Shown here: positions 1 to 5,733 of the stretch, piece after piece
Position numbering within the stretch: the first letter of the stretch is position 1
How the letters are laid out: each line of letters opens with the position of its first letter
DNA from: Candidatus Auribacterota bacterium
Lineage (GTDB): Bacteria > Auribacterota > JAFGBW01
DNA length: 5,733 nt
Direction: 5' to 3'
NCBI GenBank assembly: GCA_016932965.1
Contig: JAFGBW010000049.1
Coordinates: 1-5,733 of the forward strand
The notes under the pieces: model-generated
Database searches by the model: none
Told to the model about the DNA's origin: nothing
The model's input: the letters and a program-made list of their open reading frames with translations, nothing else
Made by a program: the position numbers and the translations under genes

Positions 1-411
1 CTTCTTATGGGTTGGGATATGGATAAGACTATGAAGAAAAGCTTTACGGGCATCATCATCCCTGTTCATTTTTAAATAGATTTCTCCCAGATGAAAAAAA
101 GCGCCTCCCGTGAATTTCGGTTCGCGACTTGATTCGGTGATTTCAAGAAACCACCTCATGGCATCGTCTATGCGGCCGATTTCCTTTGAAAGGGAGGCAA
201 TTCTATATAGTTCGTCTGGACTGGCGGATATCCTTGGTTTTTTCAATAGATCGATTCCCCGGGCGTAGAACTGTTTCCATTCCCCGTCTTCTTCCTCTCT
301 GGCAATGGCACCCAAATGGAAAAAAGCTTCAATTTTCTGTGCTGGTTCAGCGTTATTTGAAGTGATCACGCGTTTGAAATAGGGTTTACTATTGGATCTT
401 TGCCCGTTTTT
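1..411 (-). repeat. TPR cassette at the C-terminus of the methyltransferase protein (incomplete)
   Basis: This part encodes helical repeats with 'AFFHLGAIARE' and, about 75 residues later, 'AFFHLGEIYLK', then 'IPTHKK' at the window edge. The order of motifs (FHLG, 'YRIASLSKEIG', FHLGE, IPxHxK) is the same as in the two glycosyltransferases. TPR repeats normally mediate protein-protein contacts, so the cassette may bring the enzymes together or bind a common partner. That role is inferred. Confidence 0.75.
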
Positions 412-2391
412 AAATAAGACGCAGGCAGTTTGAAAATCTTCAGTGATGTCACCTGAAATAAAAGGCCTGTCACATCGGACCGCATGTCCACCCGGCAATA
501 ATACATAGGGTTCTTTTTTTATGTTAACGGTTTCACAAACCATCCGGTATAAGTTTTTTGCTGATGCGAGGCTTTCAGAGACAAAGGCATCTATTTCTAT
601 CCCTTTATCCTGACTTAAAAAAAGCTGTTTATTTAAAAAGGAATCGGAATAAACATTGCGGACAATGACATGAGGAAATATGTCATAAAATTCTTTCTGT
701 CTTTCAGGTACAATCATCCTTATTTTTTTTCCAAATGCATGAAGTCTATGAATGATATTTAATGCATGATCGGTATCCGATGAAACAAGCAATATGATGG
801 AATCCTTCCTGGCCCACGGGCATGAACAAAGGGTCGTGATTCCAAAGTGTTCGAGTTTCGTTTGTTTTTTGCTGAGGTTTTTCCTGCCTGTAAAACGGAT
901 TTTTTTTACATGAAATAATTTTGAATCATCTGAATCAAGAAGAGTGTCCAGGCAAATCTCCAGGGATGCTATTTTCCCGGATCGGATAGCATAGGAAGTG
1001 GGTATCCATAATTCATTCCAAATGCCGCGAAGGAGTTTTTTGCTGAATATTTTTCTGGAATTAATGCGAACAGAGATTCGCGGTTCGTCGGATTTATCGG
1101 TATAAGGAATCAAAACTGCTATATTGAGGTAAGGCTTTTTGAATTTATCAGCACTAAAAAATAGTCTGCCCCGTTTATAGGCGATTCTGTTTTCGTCTCC
1201 TTTTTTGATCATTTTCCATCCGTTCAGCAGATAAAATCTGGGATGCTGAAAAGAAAGAAGGGGGAGATCAACATATTTTTTGGGAATATGATCAACAAGA
1301 GCTCTGAGAGCCTTTGATTGGTTTTGCAGGGCATGAGTAAATTTTTCCGGAGAGATGAGTTCTTTTTCATTAGATGGGGAGGATGATATAGGCATCGTTT
1401 TGTTTTTTCGTGTTATAATGGCAAGGATGCTTCCGGATTTTGCAGATAAATATTTGACAGCCTCTGATAAAGACCAAGCGTGAAAATGCCTGTTGCCTTC
1501 GGATATTTTGTCAGTAAAAATTCGGATATCCAGATCTTTTTCATATAGTTGAAATATTTGAAAGAAAGAATTAAACGCAGGCGACTGTTCATTTATTCCA
1601 CTCAAAACAGAAGTAGTATTATTGAACATTTCAGCATGTCTTTCCTCCGTCAGATTATCATCGCTGAATGATTCAGAGAGATTCAGAACATACCCTCCGG
1701 ACTTCACCACCCGGAGCATTTCCTGCAATGCCCGTGGAATATCCAATAAATGATGAAGCGCTGCATTGCTGACAATAATATCAAATGATTCATTTTCAAA
1801 TGGCAGGGAATAAGCCGATCCTCCCACCCAGCGGAGGTCCGGAAGATTCCGCCTTCCAATAGCGCACAGAAGGGGATTGTACTCAAGTGAAGTGACATGA
1901 CCTCCGGCGATATGATACTTTAAACTGTCATAACCGTATCCTGCGGCAACATCCAAAATGTTTTTTCCTTGTACGGGAACTAGACTGGTCGCAAGAGTAA
2001 ATGCAATATGCTCATTAAGCCGGTTGTCAAACCAGGATGGTTTTTCTTTTATCCCATACTTATGTAAAATCTGGAGCGGTTCCTGGTTTTGGAAATATTC
2101 GTCAATGATTTGAATCCATTTGCGAAGTTCTGCTTCACCCTCCCGGATATGTTTGGGAATGGCGTATTGATCCGAAACAGCCGCGATTTCAATAAGGCTC
2201 ATGATTTCTGACTCATAAAAAGAACCCAGATAAGGCACTCCATAAAGGACGGAAAAATATTTTCCGCATTGTCTGCAGGTAATCGCTCTTGGATACAACT
2301 GGTTTAATGTAACTATTTTTAGAGTCTGCTCAAGGGATGGGTTTTTACAGACAGGACAGCAAGTATGTGATAAATCAAGATGTTCTTCCAT
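1..2391 (-). CDS. Zinc-ribbon SAM methyltransferase with C-terminal Rossmann-like and TPR domains (3' end missing)
   Basis: The frame is open from ATG at 2391 to base 1: 797 codons with no stop, running off the window. Residues 1-60 look like a Trm112-type zinc ribbon: CPVC (12-15), CRQC (39-42), then a 'GVP' turn (51-53). Residues about 120-245 form a class I methyltransferase: motif I 'ILDVAAGYG' (145-153), acidic E170, 'SFDIIVSNAALHHL' (202-215) and 'VVKSGGYVLNL'. It should transfer a methyl group from S-adenosylmethionine; the acceptor is unknown, probably a glycan or its precursor given the glycosyltransferase neighbours. Residues about 370-500 are beta-rich with no function I can name, about 530-645 are Rossmann-like, and about 660-797 are TPR repeats ending at 'IPTHKK'. 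By comparison with its neighbours the true end is probably only some 10-30 codons away. The start overlaps the upstream stop (TAATG), with AAAGGG nine bases before it, so translation is probably coupled. No signal peptide or membrane segment is evident; likely cytoplasmic. Confidence 0.93.
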   Translation of the reverse strand, partial: MEEHLDLSHTCCPVCKNPSLEQTLKIVTLNQLYPRAITCRQCGKYFSVLYGVPYLGSFYESEIMSLIEIAAVSDQYAIPKHIREGEAELRKWIQIIDEYFQNQEPLQILHKYGIKEKPSWFDNRLNEHIAFTLATSLVPVQGKNILDVAAGYGYDSLKYHIAGGHVTSLEYNPLLCAIGRRNLPDLRWVGGSAYSLPFENESFDIIVSNAALHHLLDIPRALQEMLRVVKSGGYVLNLSESFSDDNLTEERHAEMFNNTTSVLSGINEQSPAFNSFFQIFQLYEKDLDIRIFTDKISEGNRHFHAWSLSEAVKYLSAKSGSILAIITRKNKTMPISSSPSNEKELISPEKFTHALQNQSKALRALVDHIPKKYVDLPLLSFQHPRFYLLNGWKMIKKGDENRIAYKRGRLFFSADKFKKPYLNIAVLIPYTDKSDEPRISVRINSRKIFSKKLLRGIWNELWIPTSYAIRSGKIASLEICLDTLLDSDDSKLFHVKKIRFTGRKNLSKKQTKLEHFGITTLCSCPWARKDSIILLVSSDTDHALNIIHRLHAFGKKIRMIVPERQKEFYDIFPHVIVRNVYSDSFLNKQLFLSQDKGIEIDAFVSESLASAKNLYRMVCETVNIKKEPYVLLPGGHAVRCDRPFISGDITEDFQTACVLFKNGQRSNSKPYFKRVITSNNAEPAQKIEAFFHLGAIAREEEDGEWKQFYARGIDLLKKPRISASPDELYRIASLSKEIGRIDDAMRWFLEITESSREPKFTGGAFFHLGEIYLKMNRDDDARKAFLHSLIHIPTHKK
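454..804 (-). other. Rossmann-like domain in the methyltransferase protein
   Basis: Residues about 530-646 begin with a hydrophobic strand 'DSIILLVSS', continue through a helix to 'KKIRMIVPERQKEFY', and later show 'DAFVSES' and 'PYVLLPGG'. The pattern suggests alternating beta and alpha units, as in the half-domains of GT-B enzymes. The GT2-like protein has a similar layout in the same place before its TPRs. I do not recognise the family and see no catalytic signature. Confidence 0.45.
892..1284 (-). other. Beta-rich domain of unknown function in the methyltransferase protein
   Basis: Residues about 370-500 read as a series of short strands ('FYLLNGWKMI', 'RLFFSA', 'YLNIAVLIPY', 'RISVRIN', 'ELWIPTSYAI', 'SLEICLDTLL', 'LFHVKKIRF'). 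The arrangement of a strand, an acidic turn (DSDDS) and 'VKKIRF' recalls beta-sandwich domains attached to some glycan-active proteins. It might bind sugar, but no binding residues can be named. Confidence 0.35.
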
Positions 2392-2393
2392 TA
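2389..2393 (-). other. TAATG stop/start overlap between two genes
   Basis: The TAA stop of the GT4 gene (2393-2391) and the ATG start of the methyltransferase gene (2391-2389) share one base. Such overlaps normally mean translational coupling, with ribosomes ending the first gene and restarting on the second. It is direct evidence that the two genes share one transcript. Confidence 0.85.
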
Positions 2394-4022
2394 CGGATGA
2401 CCCTTTATCTGATCATTATTTTTAAAAAGAAATAAATATTCTTTGGCTTTTTGATGGCGGGGATTCAGGCTGACACATTTCTTCAGGTGTTGTTTTGATT
2501 TCAAATAATCTTTATGCAGGAAAGCTATTTCTCCCAGGTGGAAATAGACTCCGCATAAGACATTGGGATCATGAATAATTCCAATCAATTTTTTGAATCC
2601 TTTTTCTGCCTTTGAAATCAGACCTGATTTTTTATATAAAGAAAGGACCCTGTAAGCATGAAGAGGATTGAGGTTTTTTCTTTTTTTCAGGATTTTTCCG
2701 CCCAACTGGATATAGATTTTTGCTTTTTCCTGATCGGATGAAAGATATTGTTCCCCTAAATAAAGTAGAAAATAAGGATTAGGTGAATACTTTATCGCGT
2801 CCTCAACAGCCGGCGAAAGCGGCGGATTCTGTCGGTAAGCCAGGCGGTATTGTTTTAATAAGGCACTGTGTTTGTAGTCATGATATGAAACGGGCCGATG
2901 CCGGGCAGGAAGGATGTGATTTCTTAATTGCCTGCAGGTGTTCAGGATGGCGTCACGAACCTCGTCCGCCATTTTGGTCCAGGAATATTGTTTTGCGCGC
3001 TCATATCCTTTCTGAATGAAACAGGATCTTATTTCATGATTTTGTATTTTCAATAATGCTTTTTTCAGGTCAAGCGGGTCAGATGTATCCACATAGAAGG
3101 CTGCGTCTTTGGCTACTTCCGGTATGGAAGAAGTGCGGGTGGTGATAACCGGACATCCGCAGGACATGGCCTCAAGTATCGGCAAACCGAATCCTTCGTA
3201 CTTGGAAGGGTAAACAAGACACTGGGCTCCTGAATAAGCGGCACGGAGTTCTTCATTTCCTAATTTTAATAAATGGATCGGGAACTGCCTTTTAAATTTT
3301 TTGAATTCTGGTTCCAGTTCGCTCAAACCACCTACACATACTGCTTCCATATTTCTGGGTTTAGGCAATAAGGAGAGGGCTTTAAAGAAAAGTTTGCCGT
3401 TTTTATATCCGTATCTTCCGCCGATGAACAGAGAGTAAGGTTTCCGCAGCTTGTATTTGTTTCTGAACTGCTCTCTGCTTTTCGGATTGTCAGGATAAAA
3501 TTCCTCATGATCCACTCCGCACGGGATGGCTTGAACGATTTTTGAATTCAAATGGGGAAAAAAGCGAAGGATATCCTTTGCCGTGTTATCGGATATGGCC
3601 AGATAATAAGAAGAATGCCTCATGGCCTCATGTTTTAATATCCAGACAAGAGAGCTCAGATCATCTCCGGTCATTTCCGGGATCATATCATAGGCAAAAA
3701 ATAATGAGGGTGTCTTGTTCGGGATGGTATAATAGGTGGAAATAAAAAGGTCCGCATTTTCTTCCCGGCATATTTTTTCCAGATTCATTCTGTCATCCAA
3801 ATAAGTTTTATAATCAAAACAGGGAATGATTCTTTTTCTAATATGTTGAAAAGACGGAGCGGTGCCGTTTCTGTCCAGAAGAAGAATATGACGGGCAAAA
3901 GGTGTTTTGCTCCATTCTTTCAAAAGGTTCTTCCATACCCGGGCGATTCCAGTGGCAGGATTCAATTGGAAAAAAATACCGTCAATGAGGATCCGGGGAT
4001 GAATGTAAGAATATTTACGCAT
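2391..4022 (-). CDS. GT4-family (GT-B fold) glycosyltransferase with C-terminal TPR repeats
   Basis: This complete 543-residue protein should transfer a sugar from a nucleotide-sugar donor to a growing glycan in the cytoplasm. The N-terminal GT-B half has 'ILIDGIFF' (11-18) and the loop 'TGIARVWKNLL' (24-34), typical of GT4 acceptor domains. 'YDMIPE' (111-116) sits where many relatives have HDMIPE, and 'AISDNTAKDILRFFP' (142-156) is the usual linker-side motif. The donor half has 'FIGGRYGYKN' (199-208) and the GT4 EX7E signature 'EGFGLPILE' with E276 and E284, then 'CPVITT' and 'SIPEVA'. The GT domain ends near residue 365. A linker leads to TPR-like repeats (about 415-530) with 'VYFHLGEIA' and 'LNPRHQKA', also present in both neighbours. 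TAA lies two codons before the ATG in frame, so no longer ATG-, GTG- or TTG-initiated form is possible. I see no good Shine-Dalgarno sequence, so initiation may be weak or depend on upstream translation. Donor and acceptor sugars cannot be deduced. The family call is firm. Confidence 0.96.
   Translation of the reverse strand: MRKYSYIHPRILIDGIFFQLNPATGIARVWKNLLKEWSKTPFARHILLLDRNGTAPSFQHIRKRIIPCFDYKTYLDDRMNLEKICREENADLFISTYYTIPNKTPSLFFAYDMIPEMTGDDLSSLVWILKHEAMRHSSYYLAISDNTAKDILRFFPHLNSKIVQAIPCGVDHEEFYPDNPKSREQFRNKYKLRKPYSLFIGGRYGYKNGKLFFKALSLLPKPRNMEAVCVGGLSELEPEFKKFKRQFPIHLLKLGNEELRAAYSGAQCLVYPSKYEGFGLPILEAMSCGCPVITTRTSSIPEVAKDAAFYVDTSDPLDLKKALLKIQNHEIRSCFIQKGYERAKQYSWTKMADEVRDAILNTCRQLRNHILPARHRPVSYHDYKHSALLKQYRLAYRQNPPLSPAVEDAIKYSPNPYFLLYLGEQYLSSDQEKAKIYIQLGGKILKKRKNLNPLHAYRVLSLYKKSGLISKAEKGFKKLIGIIHDPNVLCGVYFHLGEIAFLHKDYLKSKQHLKKCVSLNPRHQKAKEYLFLFKNNDQIKGHP
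2401..2406 (-). promoter_or_regulatory. Shine-Dalgarno-like site for the methyltransferase gene
   Basis: On the minus strand AAAGGG lies nine bases before the ATG at 2391. It sits inside the last codons of the glycosyltransferase gene upstream. It is only a partial match to AGGAGG, but it supports ATG 2391 as the start and fits reinitiation at the TAATG overlap. Confidence 0.5.
2433..2780 (-). repeat. TPR cassette at the C-terminus of the GT4 protein
   Basis: Residues about 415-530 carry 'YLLYLGEQYL'-like, 'SLYKKSG', 'VYFHLGEIA' and 'LNPRHQKAKEYL' motifs in the same order as the cassette of the GT2-like protein. From the DP pair before 'GVYFHLGE' to the final 'EYL' I count 24 identical residues out of 46 between the two proteins, without gaps. 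The first repeat is less regular than its counterpart in the upstream gene. Confidence 0.8.
2527..2549. repeat. 23-base near-identical segment shared with 4229-4251
   Basis: Bases 2527-2549 and 4229-4251 match at 22 of 23 positions, with 17 in a row identical (2533-2549 and 4235-4251). A looser copy lies at 80-102 in the methyltransferase gene. All encode the 'FHLGE' helix of the TPR cassette, so this is trace homology between duplicated modules rather than a separate element. Confidence 0.8.
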
Positions 4023-4063
4023 GGACGGTTAACAAATCATTAATAAACATGGAAAAATTGTAG

Positions 4064-4081
4064 ACAGGATTAACTGGATTT
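4064..4081. repeat. Imperfect tandem 9-mer in the 58-base spacer
   Basis: On the plus strand 'acaggatta' (4064-4072) is followed directly by 'actggattt' (4073-4081), two 9-base units differing at two positions. The last base belongs to the stop codon of the upstream gene. From memory, similar 'acaggatta'-type units occur between genes in several environmental bacteria, but I could not search for it here. The rest of the spacer (4023-4063) is AT-rich, with no clear promoter, hairpin terminator or ribosome binding site. Confidence 0.45.
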
Positions 4082-5733
4082 TATTTCGTCTTAGTCGGGA
4101 ATATTGGGTTTAACCTATCTAAAGACAGGTTACTCAGATATTCGCCGGCTTTCTGATGACCGGGATTTAATCTCCTGCATTTTTTAAAATAGCTGAGAGC
4201 GTTGTTGCGACGATCAAGCTGCAGCGCCATTTCACCCAGGTGGAAATAGACCCCGGCACGAATCAAGGGATCCCTAGTTTTTAAAAGCGTTTTTACAAAC
4301 CAGATTTGTGCCTGATCATGTTGTCCGATTTTTTTATATAAAGAGCCTGTCTGATAGATGTCTTCCACGGATGCATTTTTATTGCGGACAAGCAATTCAA
4401 TCGCTTTTTGATAATAAGCTGCCCAGGATTGATCATTCAGATCTCTGGAGATATGACCCAGGTAAAGGTAAGCCCTCTGAGCCAGAGAAGGCGGCACATT
4501 TTTCTGGGAAACAAGTTTTTTATAAAAGGACAGGCTTTCTTTAATCCGATTCTCTTTAAAAGCTGTTTCAGCTTTGATAAGATAATATTGGGCATCCGTG
4601 AAAAGCAGTTTGTCCAGGTTTTCCGGTCCCTTCAGGTGTCCTTTTTTGATGTAGAGACTGTCTGCGGAATTCTTTTTCCCTGAAAGAAAGGATTCAAGAG
4701 TTTCGATGAGTTTGCTGCGGACAGACTCCCTGGGAGAAGGACTGAAATCACCGGTAATAAGACAAGGATAAAAACGGGAATTTTTTTGTACTATTTCGTT
4801 TTCAACACGAGCTCCTTTCATGTCAAATCCAATAATGGATTTTGCTCTGGAACCCAGTGCAAGAAAATCGGAAAAAATATTTCTGGGATAGACGCTATTC
4901 ACGCAATAATCAGCTTGTCGATCTTGAAGCTCATGCAGGAAACGGTTTCTATATTCCGGCTGGTAAAGAAGTTTTTGGCCGTTATAGGAACAGGTGTTAT
5001 TTTCCCACGGCGAATGAAAATAATATTTTGCCTCTTCCTGCGGGCAGACAATAGTTAATTTTATTTTTGGCCATTTTTTGGTGAGAAAGTTGAGCAGGGA
5101 ATGATCCACGATTTTTCCGGAAGAAACGCATATGACTTTTACTGGATTTTTTCGGCTTTTCTTAGTTAAGGGACGGTTCAAGACCGCTGGTTCCGGGACA
5201 GGAAACAATATTTTTTTGTTTTTCGGCCAGTCATCTGCCTTTGCGTTTTCCGTCCAGGGGAGATAATTTTCAAGCCGGACTTCGCCGCGGGACATTTGTA
5301 AGTCATGCCACCCTTTTACGGCGTTTGAAAGGCCGTAATATATTTCCTTGAACCGCACCTGGGGTTCTACAACATATCCATGGTGCTGGAAAACAAGCCC
5401 CATGGAACGGGTTTCATCCCTGGTGAAAGGACGGATTTGCATGAGATCATGTCCCTTTGAATCGATGAGTACAGGAGGCTCATGGGATTGCCATCGCATT
5501 TTTGGCGAATATTTCCATACCCTCATCCAGTCATGGGCTCGTCCGGCCCATGTATTAATGGAAGTGACGTATTTGCGCGGTCCGACTAAATAATGACAGT
5601 AAAATTCAGCTCCTGTTTTTTCAGGATGGAGAAGAAATGCCCTTCGCATTTTCGAGATCTGCCGGGATGACCAGAGTTCATCGCTGTCAAGCTGCCATAG
5701 CAAACAGGGTTCTGAAATATTGGGGAAGGGGGC
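4081..5733 (-). CDS. GT2-like glycosyltransferase with Rossmann-like and TPR domains (5' end missing)
   Basis: The frame is open from the window edge (5733) to TAA at 4083-4081, giving 550 residues; the real start lies outside. A TTG at 5703 could be taken as a start, but it lies inside a conserved strand, so the gene should be read as N-terminally truncated. 'LLWQLDSDELW' (11-21 from the edge) matches the DxD metal and nucleotide-sugar site of GT2 (GT-A) enzymes. That motif usually sits about 85-100 residues into the domain, so roughly that much is missing. The head continues to about residue 150, with 'VFQHHGYV' and 'RFKEIYYG' as in other GT2 proteins that carry TPRs. A linker follows, then a Rossmann-like region (about 197-330, starting 'VKVICVSSG') related by layout to that of the methyltransferase gene. 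TPR repeats cover about 380-535, with 'AYLYLGHISRD', 'SLYKKIG', 'VYFHLGEMA' and 'LNPGHQKA'. It should add a sugar to a surface glycan; the substrate is unknown. No membrane segment is visible in this part. Confidence 0.93.
   Translation of the reverse strand, partial: APFPNISEPCLLWQLDSDELWSSRQISKMRRAFLLHPEKTGAEFYCHYLVGPRKYVTSINTWAGRAHDWMRVWKYSPKMRWQSHEPPVLIDSKGHDLMQIRPFTRDETRSMGLVFQHHGYVVEPQVRFKEIYYGLSNAVKGWHDLQMSRGEVRLENYLPWTENAKADDWPKNKKILFPVPEPAVLNRPLTKKSRKNPVKVICVSSGKIVDHSLLNFLTKKWPKIKLTIVCPQEEAKYYFHSPWENNTCSYNGQKLLYQPEYRNRFLHELQDRQADYCVNSVYPRNIFSDFLALGSRAKSIIGFDMKGARVENEIVQKNSRFYPCLITGDFSPSPRESVRSKLIETLESFLSGKKNSADSLYIKKGHLKGPENLDKLLFTDAQYYLIKAETAFKENRIKESLSFYKKLVSQKNVPPSLAQRAYLYLGHISRDLNDQSWAAYYQKAIELLVRNKNASVEDIYQTGSLYKKIGQHDQAQIWFVKTLLKTRDPLIRAGVYFHLGEMALQLDRRNNALSYFKKCRRLNPGHQKAGEYLSNLSLDRLNPIFPTKTK
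4129..4596 (-). repeat. TPR cassette at the C-terminus of the GT2-like protein
   Basis: This is the most regular of the three cassettes, with about four helical-pair repeats: 'AQYYLIKAETAFKENR', 'AYLYLGHISRD', 'DIYQTGSLYKKIG' and 'VYFHLGEMALQ', closed by 'LNPGHQKAGEYL'. Alternating large and small residues (A, Y, G, A) at TPR positions are easy to see. It lies at the very end of the protein, as in both neighbours. Confidence 0.82.
4229..4251. repeat. Second copy of the 23-base cassette segment
   Basis: This is the partner of 2527-2549, at an offset of exactly 1702 bases. The same offset links a 15-base identical stretch at 2628-2642 and 4330-4344 (encoding SLYKK) and a 21-base stretch with three mismatches starting at 2445 and 4147 (encoding the NPxHQKA end). 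Confidence 0.8.
4744..5145 (-). other. Rossmann-like domain in the GT2-like protein
   Basis: It starts with 'VKVICVSSG', followed by 'WPKIKLTIVCPQEEAKYY', 'ADYCVNSVYP' and 'YPCLITGD'. The opening strand and the 'P.IKLTIV' second strand are faintly like the N-terminal half of GT9-type (ADP-heptose) transferases. This is a resemblance only, and I see no clear donor-binding motif. The counterpart in the methyltransferase gene lies at 454-804. Confidence 0.45.

Noticed and set aside
1704-1898. Minus-strand open frame of 64 codons in another frame of the methyltransferase gene
   Set aside because: It lies wholly within conserved methyltransferase motifs of the long frame, has no ribosome binding site and has no recognisable protein features.
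2661-2693. Plus-strand T6-C-T7 tract as a terminator U-run
   Set aside because: It lies inside the GT4 coding region on the antisense side, has no preceding GC-rich stem, and is explained by consecutive lysine codons.
4023-4063. Possible promoter in the AT-rich spacer
   Set aside because: There are TATTAAT-like stretches on the coding strand, but no matching -35 box at proper spacing. AT-rich spacers give such matches by chance.
2783-5593. Several plus-strand open frames of 66 to 91 codons, some containing a 'CSGW' peptide
   Set aside because: All lie opposite the two glycosyltransferase genes, which have clear family motifs. The recurring 'CSGW' comes from chance 'tcaggatgg'-like antisense sequence, not from related proteins.
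5701-5703. TTG at 5703 as the start of the GT2-like gene
   Set aside because: The frame stays open to the window edge and the TTG falls inside the strand leading to the DSDE motif. A start here would remove the nucleotide-binding half of the GT2 fold.
1-5733. CRISPR array, tRNA, rRNA or transposon ends
   Set aside because: I saw no regularly spaced repeats, RNA-like conserved blocks, transposase motifs or terminal inverted repeats. The repeated segments present are explained by the TPR cassettes and the small spacer repeat.

Overview
The window holds one run of three minus-strand genes, read from high to low coordinates, with almost no space between them. The first gene (5733 to 4081) lacks its start. 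The last (2391 to 1) lacks its stop. Only the middle one (4022 to 2391) is complete. The spacers are 58 bases and a 1-base stop/start overlap (TAATG), so this looks like part of one operon whose promoter and terminator both lie outside. I see no RNA gene, insertion sequence, CRISPR array or convincing promoter, and no gene on the plus strand.

In order of transcription the products are: (1) the C-terminal part of a GT2-like glycosyltransferase with a DSDE metal-binding motif, a linker, a Rossmann-like domain and TPR repeats; (2) a complete 543-residue GT4 (GT-B) glycosyltransferase with TPR repeats at its C-terminus; (3) a large protein of at least 797 residues with a Trm112-like zinc ribbon, a class I SAM methyltransferase domain, a beta-rich domain, a Rossmann-like domain and TPR repeats. 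The set suits synthesis and modification (sugar addition and methylation) of a surface glycan such as O-antigen, capsule or flagellar glycan. The exact product cannot be told from sequence alone.

The most striking point is modular. Three unrelated catalytic heads carry versions of the same C-terminal cassette of about 110 residues, recognised by repeated 'FHLGE' and 'LNPxHQKA' motifs. Proteins 1 and 3 also seem to share an uncharacterised Rossmann-like domain just before it. For proteins 1 and 2 the relationship is visible in the DNA: several short matches all fall at one fixed offset of 1702 bases.

The organism is bacterial, with moderately low GC (roughly 40 to 45% by eye), many AAA lysine codons and long A/T runs. 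TPR-fused glycosyltransferases and an 'acaggatta'-type spacer repeat make me think of Desulfobacterota or a similar environmental lineage with large genomes. That is a weak inference.
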